Shown in pieces: positions 1 to 7,608 of a stretch of DNA of 12,846 bases. The stretch is taken from assembly GCA_017543165.1 (NCBI GenBank), contig JAFYGL010000637.1, positions 1 through 12,846 on the forward strand, written 5' to 3'. Source of the stretch: Victivallales bacterium. Lineage in GTDB: Bacteria; Verrucomicrobiota; Lentisphaeria; Oligosphaerales; Oligosphaeraceae. Both the position numbers and the translations under genes were made by a program. The notes under the pieces were generated by a model. It was not told the DNA's origin, ran no database searches, and saw only the letters and a list, made by a program, of their open reading frames with translations. How positions within the stretch are numbered: position 1 is the stretch's first letter; each line of letters starts with the position of its first letter.

Positions 1-1
1 G

Positions 2-412
2 GGTGAAGACATAGACACGCTGGAGCGTGTGCTTCAGATGTGCCCTGAGACCATTTTCCTTGGCCACGCTCTCACTTTCTGGATACACATATCTGGAGAT
101 GATATATACAAGACAAGCGGATATCCGCCTGTGCCATGCCCCGTCGTTCCTGGCGGCAGGCTCATAGAGCTTCTGCGCAAATACCCAAATCTCTGCTGTG
201 ACATGTCAGCAGGCTCAGGTTGCAATGCACTGAGGCGGGATCCTGTTTTCGCAATGGAATTCCTGGACGAATTCCAGGATAGAGTTCTTTATGCCCGTGA
301 CTACTTTGATTCCATACACAGGGAATTTCTGGATTCGCTGAATCTTCCATTAGTGATTCAGGAGAAAATCTACCATGGCAATGCGGAACGGCTGCTTGCG
401 GAATACAAATAG
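2..412 (+). CDS. Amidohydrolase_2-family metal-dependent hydrolase, C-terminal part
   Basis: The reading frame is open from the left edge of the window and ends in TAG, so only the last ~136 codons are present and the start lies outside. Seen: a segment with FLGHALTFW, whose His fits a barrel metal ligand, then a YPNLCCDMSAGSG stretch, then VLYARDY, where these enzymes usually have a metal-binding Asp after a G-T or similar pair, and a closing HGNAERLL. That order, including the final G-N-A-x-R-L-L helix, is typical of the amidohydrolase_2 (PF04909) barrel, whose members hydrolyse or decarboxylate small cyclic or acyl substrates in the cytosol. The substrate cannot be told from this fragment. 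It reads in the same direction as the GH36-like and acetyltransferase genes that follow, but a 268-bp gap with a large palindrome separates them, so co-transcription is uncertain. Confidence 0.72.
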   Translation, partial: GEDIDTLERVLQMCPETIFLGHALTFWIHISGDDIYKTSGYPPVPCPVVPGGRLIELLRKYPNLCCDMSAGSGCNALRRDPVFAMEFLDEFQDRVLYARDYFDSIHREFLDSLNLPLVIQEKIYHGNAERLLAEYK

Positions 413-441
413 GCGCACGGCGATTTCAGACCATTGTCTTA

Positions 442-639
442 GGAGGTAATTTCAAAACGTCCAATGTGAGCGTCGAAGCGGCGCTCACTCAGGTTGGCCA
501 ACTGGCAAGATAAAGCCCAAGATAATCCCATACGGGGTGGCCAACCTGTGTGGATGTCCAACAGGCAAAAACATGCAAGTTGGCCAACTTGAGTGAGCGC
601 AGCTAAGGCGCTCACATTGGATGTTTTGAAATTACCTCT
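442..639. repeat. 198-bp near-palindrome (foldback element) upstream of the GH36 gene
   Basis: The segment is a head-to-head inverted duplication centred at 540.5. Arms 442-503 and 578-639 pair over 62 positions with three true mismatches (475/606, 476/605, 480/601). A central block, 528-540 against 541-553, pairs again with one mismatch (537/544). Between them, 504-527 and 554-577 have diverged. The word TGGCCAAC occurs at 495, 538 and 581, exactly 43 bp apart, the middle copy sitting on the centre. A further 7-bp pairing (435-441 with 649-655) extends the outer stem across a bulge. No transposase gene or clean target duplication is visible, although TA dinucleotides flank it. It could be a MITE-like foldback element or a structured leader of the GH36 transcript. 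Confidence 0.85.
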
Positions 640-680
640 AATCAATCATAAGACATTTAACCAACTATGGAGGGCGCTCA

Positions 681-2948
681 ATGCTTGACGTTTCCAATCT
701 GATAAACAATATTTCCTGTGGCAAGGCAACTTCCCTTATGGTTGACGGGAAACTCTGCCCGCTTTCGTCGGGAAAAGCCAAGGTGTCTGAAAACGGATGC
801 CAGGTCCAGCTCGGCGCTCTGAAAGCACGCATTGACTGCCGCAAGGAGGGCGATTATTTCATTTTTTCCGCCACGCTGAAAAACACTGGCAAAAATGACC
901 TGCACATAGGGGACATCACTCTTTTCACGCATTGCGGCAAAACTGGCGCGTCAGGCGCAGGAGAGTGGAATGTGTTTGCCTTCAGGGACACGATAAGCAC
1001 CGAAAACTTTGTGGAGGAGGCAAAGTCCAAGGAGGGCAGGCACACCTCAACTCCGCTGTGCCTGGTGTATTCGCTTGCGGCTGGCAAGTGTTTTTTCTCC
1101 GCGCAAAGGACATTTGACAAGAACTATGTGCGCTATGCAATGCAGTTTGATTCGAAGAGCGGGGTATTGCAGACCATGGACTGCACAATCCCTGTAGGCG
1201 ACCATGTGCTTGCCCCCGACCATGAAGTCACCACGGACCAGGTCTGCATTGATTTGCGCAGCCAGATGTCGCCACGAGACGCCCTGGTACGCTGGGCTGA
1301 CATGGTAAGCCGCATATACCACCCCGCAATACCCGATGTCGCGCCAGCGGGATTCCTCTGCGGATGGCTCATCAGCACCAAGGCGGAAAGAACCGACTCG
1401 CAGATAAGGCGCGTCATGGCGGCGGCAGGCACATTGAAGAAACTTGGCGCGGAGTACATCTGGACCAGCATCGACAATCTGCCGGACGGAATGCCAGGCA
1501 ATTGGCTGCAAAGCAACAGAAAGAATTTCAGGAAAGGCGTCCCAGCCTTTCTGAAAGAGATCATACAGGCAGGCTTCAAGCCTGGATTGTGGATCGCGCC
1601 GTTCCTCATAACGGAAGGCTCCAAGGACTTTCCAAAGGTCCGCGATTTTTTGCTTAAGGACAAAAACGGCGAGATAGAAAGTCGTTTCCGCTGGTATTGG
1701 GGGCCGCTTGACGAACATGGGCTGCTGCCCAGGGCCTTTGCGCTGGATTCAGATGCGCAGGAGGCCCACGATTACATCGCCAATGTGCTGGAGACCTACA
1801 CGAAATGGGGTGTGCGCTACTATATGTGCGACTTCATCACATGCGGGCTTCATAAGGAAAACAACCCCAGCGCCTCCTTCTGCCAGGAAAGCTACAGGAG
1901 GTTCCTGCGGGGGCTGTCAAAACATGTTTCGCCTGACACATTCATCCTGAGCGCAACTGGCACCAGCATATCGGACATCGGCGCGTTCCAGTCATCCCGC
2001 ATAGGCATGGACTATGGCGAGGCCAGGCAGCTTGAACCCACATTCCCGTCATATCCCGCCAATTACATCATCAACGGCTCGTTTGGCTCCAGCGGTGCGC
2101 CAAACAAGAATGCCATTCAAAACCTGGCGATGTGGGGCTTTGCGCACAAGCGCTTCTTCCAGTGCAACAGCAATGTGATGACTGTTGACAAGCCCATTCC
2201 ATTGAACGAGGCGATTATCTCCGCCTCGCTATTCGGCATTTCGCCAAGCCCTGTCTTCTTCCAGGATGACATTGAGCGCATGAGCCCCGAACGCCTGGCG
2301 CTGCTGAAGAAAGTTCTGCCACGCTGCAAGGGCATGCCAGAGGCAAGCGACCTGTTTTCCAAGACCGATGCAGACACCGATTTCCTCAGGGTATTCCACA
2401 TCCAGATCCATAAAAAATGGGGCAGCTGGACGATTTGCGCGGTCTTCAATCTGAATGACACCACCAGAAAACTTGAACTGGATGCGCAGTCGCTGGGGCT
2501 TAATCCAAAACGCGATTATTGGATGTACGACTTCTGGGACGAGTGCTACATGGGCACATTCAACGGAAAACGCACTGTGGAGGTCCCCGCCGTCAGTTGC
2601 AAGGTTTTCCGCTTTGCCGAAAAACTGGAGCATCCATGGATACTTTCCACTGACTTCCATGTGCGCCAGGGAGAAGCGGAACTGGACAGCGTGACATGGG
2701 ATGAGAGGAAAATGGTGCTTTCCGGCACGGCACGCCGTGCCGCAGGAGAAAAAGGCGTGATTCTCGTGGTCTCGCCAGACAAGTGGATGGAGCGTCATTT
2801 CAACAGGGGGATGCTGGTGGCAAAGTCCGCGTTGGACAATTCATTGATTATTAAACTGCCCATTTCCTTCAAATCGGACACGCAAAGGTGGAAGATTGAA
2901 TTCTCGCCATGCAAGCAGCCTGTCCATGAGGAAATATGGGAGAATTGA
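681..2948 (+). CDS. GH36-like alpha-galactosidase (clan GH-D) family glycoside hydrolase
   Basis: The 755-residue protein has the GH36 layout: an N-terminal beta-rich domain (about 1-215), a catalytic barrel (about 220-560) and a C-terminal beta domain. In the barrel I see an I-D-N-L-P-D-G-x-x-G-N-W segment resembling the substrate-binding D-x-W...G-D-W region, then GLWIAPFL, then YYMCDFI with D384 as the likely nucleophile, and RIGMDYG with D444 as the likely acid/base. These are 60 residues apart, the same spacing as in the Thermotoga maritima enzyme (D327/D387, from memory). The family cleaves alpha-galactosides and related alpha-linked sugars with retention. No signal peptide is visible, so it probably acts in the cytosol on imported oligosaccharide. 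The ATG follows GGAGG with a 7-nt spacer. It is 9 bp upstream of the acetyltransferase gene, suggesting one operon. The exact sugar (galactose, N-acetylgalactosamine or other) is not determined. Confidence 0.85.
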   Translation: MLDVSNLINNISCGKATSLMVDGKLCPLSSGKAKVSENGCQVQLGALKARIDCRKEGDYFIFSATLKNTGKNDLHIGDITLFTHCGKTGASGAGEWNVFAFRDTISTENFVEEAKSKEGRHTSTPLCLVYSLAAGKCFFSAQRTFDKNYVRYAMQFDSKSGVLQTMDCTIPVGDHVLAPDHEVTTDQVCIDLRSQMSPRDALVRWADMVSRIYHPAIPDVAPAGFLCGWLISTKAERTDSQIRRVMAAAGTLKKLGAEYIWTSIDNLPDGMPGNWLQSNRKNFRKGVPAFLKEIIQAGFKPGLWIAPFLITEGSKDFPKVRDFLLKDKNGEIESRFRWYWGPLDEHGLLPRAFALDSDAQEAHDYIANVLETYTKWGVRYYMCDFITCGLHKENNPSASFCQESYRRFLRGLSKHVSPDTFILSATGTSISDIGAFQSSRIGMDYGEARQLEPTFPSYPANYIINGSFGSSGAPNKNAIQNLAMWGFAHKRFFQCNSNVMTVDKPIPLNEAIISASLFGISPSPVFFQDDIERMSPERLALLKKVLPRCKGMPEASDLFSKTDADTDFLRVFHIQIHKKWGSWTICAVFNLNDTTRKLELDAQSLGLNPKRDYWMYDFWDECYMGTFNGKRTVEVPAVSCKVFRFAEKLEHPWILSTDFHVRQGEAELDSVTWDERKMVLSGTARRAAGEKGVILVVSPDKWMERHFNRGMLVAKSALDNSLIIKLPISFKSDTQRWKIEFSPCKQPVHEEIWEN

Positions 2949-2957
2949 GAGGCGATT

Positions 2958-3707
2958 ATGCACACACAGGAATCATTGATGGCTGATTTAAGAGGCATGG
3001 GGCTGACAGGGAAAGAGACCATCCTCATTCATTCCTCCATGAAAAGCATTGGCGAAGTGGAGGGACGGGCAGATGGAGTGCTGGACGCATTGAGCAGCTT
3101 TTTCCATGACGGCCTGCTGCTCTTCCCAACGTTAACATATTTATCCGTAAATGCCGAGAAAGGGCATGATTTTTATGACGTAGCCAGCACTCCTGCAAGC
3201 ACGGGAATATTGCCTGAGCTGTTCTGGCATCGCCCAGGCGTGCTGCGTTCCCTGCATCCCACGCACTCCATTGCGGCTCTGGGGAAAGGGGCTGCTGAAT
3301 TCATTGCCGACCATGACAGTTTCAACACTGCATTCAATCGCCAGGGGCCATTCGGACGCCTGCTGGACTTGAAGGGCAAGGTGCTGTTGATTGGAGTGAC
3401 CTTGGACCGCTGCACATTCATACATGCCTTGGAGGAATGGGCTGGCGTGCCAATGCTCTCCAAAGAACCACTCAAACTGATTTCGAGGAACCATCAGGGA
3501 ATCGACAGGCCTGTTGACCTGCATTGGCATACAGGAGCGCATTCCGAAGTATTTGACCGTATTCTGCCTGTCTTTCTTGAACAGAAGGTTGTCAAACCAG
3601 CGAAGTTCGGCGACGCGTCAACGCTTCTTATGGATTGCAAAATGGCATACGACACGCTGGTGCCAATCCTAAAACAAAATCCATCCCTCTTCAAAAACAG
3701 GGATTAG
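2958..3707 (+). CDS. AAC(3)-fold (YokD-like) CoA-dependent N-acetyltransferase
   Basis: The 249 residues match the Antibiotic_NAT family (PF02522) from end to end: LIHSSMKSIG near residue 23, HPTHSIAALG at 100-109, PFGRLLDLKGKVLLIGV, and an H-x-x-E-E element (H156, E159/E160) where the family carries its catalytic His and acidic partner. The length is close to that of the usual ~260-residue members. Such enzymes transfer acetyl from acetyl-CoA to an amine. Some members act on 2-deoxystreptamine antibiotics, but many chromosomal ones act on unknown metabolites or amino sugars. The ATG is preceded by GAGG with a 5-nt spacer that starts right after the GH36 stop, so translation is probably coupled. 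That pairing makes acetylation of an amino sugar a more natural guess than antibiotic resistance, but this is inference from context. Confidence 0.82.
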   Translation: MHTQESLMADLRGMGLTGKETILIHSSMKSIGEVEGRADGVLDALSSFFHDGLLLFPTLTYLSVNAEKGHDFYDVASTPASTGILPELFWHRPGVLRSLHPTHSIAALGKGAAEFIADHDSFNTAFNRQGPFGRLLDLKGKVLLIGVTLDRCTFIHALEEWAGVPMLSKEPLKLISRNHQGIDRPVDLHWHTGAHSEVFDRILPVFLEQKVVKPAKFGDASTLLMDCKMAYDTLVPILKQNPSLFKNRD

Positions 3708-3759
3708 CACAGGCAACTTACAGAAGATAGGCTGTGGCCCTATTAGGCATGGTTTTAAT

Positions 3760-3825
3760 TTTATCCACAGATTTTCACAGATTTACACTGATTTCTGTGA
3801 TAATCTGTGGCAATCTGTGGATAAA
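3760..3825. repeat. 66-bp palindrome of CACAGATT-like units with two exact DnaA-box 9-mers
   Basis: Arms 3760-3792 and 3793-3825 pair with four mismatches (3774, 3784, 3785, 3789) and one wobble. The outer ends read TTATCCACA (3761-3769) and its reverse complement (3816-3824). Inside each arm a CACAGATT-like word repeats about every 10 nt. Intergenic repeats of this ATCCACAGATT type are, from memory, frequent in environmental bacteria. It lies between two convergent genes and could act as a two-way transcription stop, although neither side has a clear T-run. Confidence 0.8.
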
Positions 3826-3875
3826 TATAATATTTCGACCTTTTAGGTGAATACTGAATATTTGCTTTATTGACC

Positions 3876-4733
3876 TTATTTCAGCACAGTCCTGCTGTTC
3901 GTGAGCCAATACCATAGGTTTCTCAAATATTCGAATTGTTCGCGATGGTCTGGCTTGCTAAGGAAACCGCTTTGGATAAGGCACCATTCATCCAGCATTC
4001 CAGCATCGTATTGCTCCAGAATCTTGTCGCACTGCAATTTGAGGAAATCCATCGGCATGGCGCCGCGCTTTCCGCCAAAGTCGTGAATGAACTGCCCCTG
4101 GTTTATCAACTTGCCAGGGAACATGTCGCGCAGGAACCAGATGTCCCGTTCGTATTCTGCCTCCCAGTAATGGGTTGTATGAATCCAATTCCATACTGAC
4201 AGGCCGTCAATGCAATCCTTGAAAGGCAGCAGGTTCTTTGGGGTCTGCCTGCCAAGGTACTGCACAACGTAAAGCTTCAAATTGGGATTTGCGGATTTCA
4301 AGGCGGCGTACACTTCCTCCATGTATTCAGGGGTGATGTACCTGCTCGGCCCTGTCTCTGACATGAAGTCGTCAATCAGCGCACCCTTAATCTCAGGATG
4401 ATTCAACGAAAGACGGCTGACTTTTTCAGCTGCCTCCTTGTAATACAATTTCCAGCCTCCCTTTCCAGGTCCATTTTCCTCGATATGCGTAAGGATGCAG
4501 CAGATGTTCTCAATGCCTGCCAGGCGCTTGACATGGGCCTCGTCTATCAAGCTCATATCATGCGAGGTGTTGTACCAGAACACACCGCCGCAACCCATAT
4601 ATTCCGCTGCGGTCTCCAGGCTGCAATACGAAAGCCCGTCCACATAGTTTGCCTTGCCTGGTATTGTATCCAGCACATCGCCCAACATCCAAAGTTTGTT
4701 GTTCCGTTTCATATTGTTTTCCTCAATCATCAT
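3876..4733 (-). CDS. Unknown-family protein, predicted (beta/alpha)8 barrel, possible glycan-active enzyme
   Basis: I do not recognise the family. The 285 residues show eight hydrophobic strand-like segments in order (KLWMLGDVLD, GGVFWYN, CCILTHIEE, GALIDDF, LKLYVVQYL, GLSVWNW, KLINQGQFIHDF, EWCLIQSG) with helices between, which suggests a complete TIM barrel. Acidic pairs sit at strand ends: E-E after strand 3 and D121-D122 after strand 4, the latter looking like a catalytic or metal site. Many aromatic residues (W, Y) are found near the strand ends, as in sugar-binding barrels. There is no signal peptide, so it is probably cytosolic. Two starts are plausible: ATG at 4733 after AGGAG with a 7-nt gap, and ATG at 4712 (MKRNNK) after GAGGA with a 7-nt gap. 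It lies 38 bp after the secreted CBM9/barrel gene in the same direction and probably shares its transcript. Confidence 0.7.
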   Translation of the reverse strand: MMIEENNMKRNNKLWMLGDVLDTIPGKANYVDGLSYCSLETAAEYMGCGGVFWYNTSHDMSLIDEAHVKRLAGIENICCILTHIEENGPGKGGWKLYYKEAAEKVSRLSLNHPEIKGALIDDFMSETGPSRYITPEYMEEVYAALKSANPNLKLYVVQYLGRQTPKNLLPFKDCIDGLSVWNWIHTTHYWEAEYERDIWFLRDMFPGKLINQGQFIHDFGGKRGAMPMDFLKLQCDKILEQYDAGMLDEWCLIQSGFLSKPDHREQFEYLRNLWYWLTNSRTVLK

Positions 4734-4771
4734 TGCTTTGCTCCTGATTAAATTCCCTGAATGTGCAATTT

Positions 4772-7549
4772 TTACTTCAGCAATTCGATTTCGTAAAGTT
4801 CCATCTTGTGCTGTGGAAAGTCAATGTGGAATTTGACTGTTTCGTATGATTCGGGGTAGTCGAAGCCAATCATGTACTTGTCCTTGACCACGTTGCTTGG
4901 TTCAAGGACGAGCCATTTGCCACGCTTGCGTATCTTGATTGTGGGCGTGCCAAGGTTGATGCCGTAGATGCGCACCTTGGAGAACTTGGGCTTGAACTCG
5001 AGTTTCGGGAATGAAATCTCGTAGAATTTGTTCTTGCTCCAAAAATCGTAGAATGCCAGGACATCCCTGGTGCCGTCAAACATCTTGTATGAAATGCGCG
5101 GCGTTTCGCGCGAAGCGGCGATTTCAACGTCGTTCTCGTGGCCGAACAGCAGATTCCCTGTGCTGCAGCGTGCTTTCTCCTTGGCGTCGATTTCCGCGGC
5201 CACTTCCTTGAAGGACTTGAGTTTCTCGTCTCTCTTCTTTGTCGTGCCGACGATGACTTCCTGGGGCGCCAGCGTCATGCTGTCGAACTTGCTGAATTTT
5301 CTGTCGCCGCGGAATTCCACGAAGTTGCCCTTTACACCCTTGAGCGAGACAGTCACTGGCTGTGCGGAGTAGTTCACCGCCGCGAACATCTTCTCGCCAT
5401 TCTTCAGTTCGAAGAGAGCGGCGCCCGCCTCGGAGTTGTGGAAGAGCAGGGTGCGTTTCCCGAAGAGGATGAAGTCCTGGAGTGCCTCGGCAGAAGTGAA
5501 TATGTAGCGCATGCCTTCATACACGGAGGGCACGTCGCCCAGGTCGTGGTAGGCGTATGGGAACAGCGTCTTGCATCCGCGTATCAGGAAGGCCCATGTG
5601 TGGCATACTATCTCCACGAAGTTGGGATAGCGTGAGAAGCTTTCGTGGGAACGGGAGGCAAAGGCGGTGGGCATGGCGCCGATGCACTTGTCCGGCCTGT
5701 TCAACGTGGATATTTCATCAATGTAGTTGCCCAATGTGTTGATTTCACGGTCGTATGCGCGGACGCCGTTCTCCTCCCTGGCGTTGATGTAGGGGTGCGT
5801 CTCGAACCAGTCCGCGCAGTCCAGGTATCTTTTGCAGGCGCGTGAGCCAATGAGCACCACATGGTACGGGTCTTTTTCGCAAAGGTAGTCGTAGATGTGC
5901 TTCAGATAGACAGGTGAGATGTTTCGGCACTCTGGCTCGTCGGATATGTAGTAGTATATGCCATTGCCTTTCTTTGCCGTCTCGATGGTCTTGTCCAGTG
6001 CATCCCAGTATTCCTTGCATGGATATACGTCCCTTGTGGCCTCTTTTGCCTCGATGCCTTTCACCAGGCGCAGGGGCTCCACCCAGCTGCCAATCCAGAA
6101 TATGTCCTTTGTCTGGCACAGGTCGTCCTTGTCGTACTTTTCCTTGAATGCCTCGCCGCCGTGGTAGTATTCGGAATACATGTTTCGGCGCAGGACAGGC
6201 TTGCCGTCCACAATCAGATTGCCGCCTGAAATCCAGGATGTGCGCTTGTCGTATGGCTTGAGGCGGCGGATTTTCTCCTTGATTTCATATTCCCCGCATT
6301 TGGCGGTGAGGAAGGCCTCGCCTTCCTGCATTTTGGATGTGTCGAACTGGAAGGAGAGTTTGTCGCCCTTCAGTGTGAGCGATTTTTTCGCCAGACCTGC
6401 GCCTTCCAGTGTCACCGTTACAGGAGCATTGCCGGCACGCACCACTGTGCCCGCGACCTTGCTGTAGTCCTGGCCAGGATAGAAGTTGCGGCGGTATTCA
6501 GGGAGGGTGAAGTTCACCTTGATTGGCGTGAATGTGGCAATGATGGGGAAGAAACGTCCGAAGTCCTTTCCGTCAGAGGCGCGTTTCAGGTCAATGCGGA
6601 CCAGGTTGCGGCCTGATTTCTCAAAAACATAAGGCGTTGTCAGCGTGTTGAGCCCTGCCTTCAATTTCACATTCTTTCCAAAGAAGATGAAATCGCCGCC
6701 CTTGTCCAGTTGCACTTTGACTTTCAGATAGCCCTTGGGAAGGCTGTTTTCCTGCCCCGTCACATCAGCCTCGGCATTGGAGATGTACACGTAGTCCTGT
6801 GCTGGACGCATTGGGAAGCCCTTGAGTGTCTTGAAGTTGTGGAGTTCCCTGTAGGCGCGCTTCAGCGGCGACCAGGAGGAGCGTTCCCTGATAACCGCGC
6901 TTCTGCAACGGCACACGTTCATGCGCCATTCCTTCTTCCAGATGTTCTGCCTGGTCATGTAGAACGCAGTCAGCGGCAGTTCGATTTCCGCGCTCCAGAA
7001 ATCCTTGTCTGCATGGATGGCTGTCCTCCAGATTGGGCCGTATGGGTCGGGCTTTATGTTGCCGCCTTCCGCATAGTACATGGCGTATGTATAGTTTGTA
7101 AATGTCACCAGGAACTGGTAGTATTCCTGCGTGCTGCCGTCTGGCACCAGGAACAACTCAATGGCGTCTGTGCCCCAGAGGTCGACACCTGGTGTTGAGG
7201 CCAATTTGTTCATGTCAGTTTCAAAGCATTTTACACCGATGTAGATTGCATCCTTTTGCTGCAAAATCTGGAATTCCGTGTTTGCATTGGGGATGCTGTT
7301 GCCGCTACGTCTCATGCTTTCTGGCACGGTGAATCCGCTGTATTTGGGTGCATCTTTCCATGCGGCCTCGTCCAGCCTGCCGTCCACAGTTATTGCTTTT
7401 GTGGCATTGTTATTCAAGGCTTTGCCGCCTTCGTCTGAAAAAGCGCTTGTCATTGCGAGGCACAGAGCAAGCAAGGCGATGCAATGCCCGAATGTATAAG
7501 TTCTTTCAGACAAGTTTTCTAGGAAAGTGGCAGTTTTTCTGGAGTTCAT
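4772..7549 (-). CDS. Secreted CBM9-like / hydrolase-type barrel protein
   Basis: The 925-residue protein starts with a positively charged stretch and a hydrophobic core (about 21-37, CIALLALCLAMTSAFS) that fits a Sec signal peptide cut by signal peptidase I; no good lipobox is seen. Residues ~50-230 resemble a CBM9-like carbohydrate-binding domain, with VDGRLDEAAW at 55-64 and DAIELFLVPDG from 128. A beta-rich linker follows (about 260-440). A segment opening with I-V-D-G-K-P (446-451) then resembles the start of a GH-A-type barrel, with YYYISDEPE near 532-540 (E538 is a candidate catalytic acid) and RGCKTLFPYAYHDLGD later. The last ~220 residues are again beta-rich. This predicts a periplasmic or exported glycan-active enzyme, with GH family unknown. 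The ATG follows AAAGG with an 8-nt spacer. It sits between lolD and the 285-residue barrel gene. Confidence 0.75.
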   Translation of the reverse strand: MNSRKTATFLENLSERTYTFGHCIALLALCLAMTSAFSDEGGKALNNNATKAITVDGRLDEAAWKDAPKYSGFTVPESMRRSGNSIPNANTEFQILQQKDAIYIGVKCFETDMNKLASTPGVDLWGTDAIELFLVPDGSTQEYYQFLVTFTNYTYAMYYAEGGNIKPDPYGPIWRTAIHADKDFWSAEIELPLTAFYMTRQNIWKKEWRMNVCRCRSAVIRERSSWSPLKRAYRELHNFKTLKGFPMRPAQDYVYISNAEADVTGQENSLPKGYLKVKVQLDKGGDFIFFGKNVKLKAGLNTLTTPYVFEKSGRNLVRIDLKRASDGKDFGRFFPIIATFTPIKVNFTLPEYRRNFYPGQDYSKVAGTVVRAGNAPVTVTLEGAGLAKKSLTLKGDKLSFQFDTSKMQEGEAFLTAKCGEYEIKEKIRRLKPYDKRTSWISGGNLIVDGKPVLRRNMYSEYYHGGEAFKEKYDKDDLCQTKDIFWIGSWVEPLRLVKGIEAKEATRDVYPCKEYWDALDKTIETAKKGNGIYYYISDEPECRNISPVYLKHIYDYLCEKDPYHVVLIGSRACKRYLDCADWFETHPYINAREENGVRAYDREINTLGNYIDEISTLNRPDKCIGAMPTAFASRSHESFSRYPNFVEIVCHTWAFLIRGCKTLFPYAYHDLGDVPSVYEGMRYIFTSAEALQDFILFGKRTLLFHNSEAGAALFELKNGEKMFAAVNYSAQPVTVSLKGVKGNFVEFRGDRKFSKFDSMTLAPQEVIVGTTKKRDEKLKSFKEVAAEIDAKEKARCSTGNLLFGHENDVEIAASRETPRISYKMFDGTRDVLAFYDFWSKNKFYEISFPKLEFKPKFSKVRIYGINLGTPTIKIRKRGKWLVLEPSNVVKDKYMIGFDYPESYETVKFHIDFPQHKMELYEIELLK

Positions 7550-7608
7550 TGTTGTATCCTTTTATGGTTAAATAGATGAGCAATTGTTCAGTGTGAAAAC
7601 GGGGGAGG

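Noticed and set aside
439..645. A 68-codon leftward frame covering the whole palindrome
   Set aside because: It starts at TTG, and the region's structure is explained by the inverted duplication; there is no ribosome site or protein-like pattern.
1047..1718. Long antisense frame (223 codons), with similar ones at 1133-1663 and 2229-2798, inside the GH36 gene
   Set aside because: They lie opposite a clearly conserved coding frame and lack recognisable motifs, so they are codon-bias shadows.
2958..3707. An aminoglycoside resistance gene
   Set aside because: The fold matches AAC(3), but it sits beside a sugar hydrolase with no mobile resistance context, so a specific resistance call is not supported.
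3760..3825. A replication origin, because of two exact DnaA boxes
   Set aside because: No dnaA, dnaN or other origin-linked gene is near, there are only two boxes, and the palindrome fits a common intergenic repeat.
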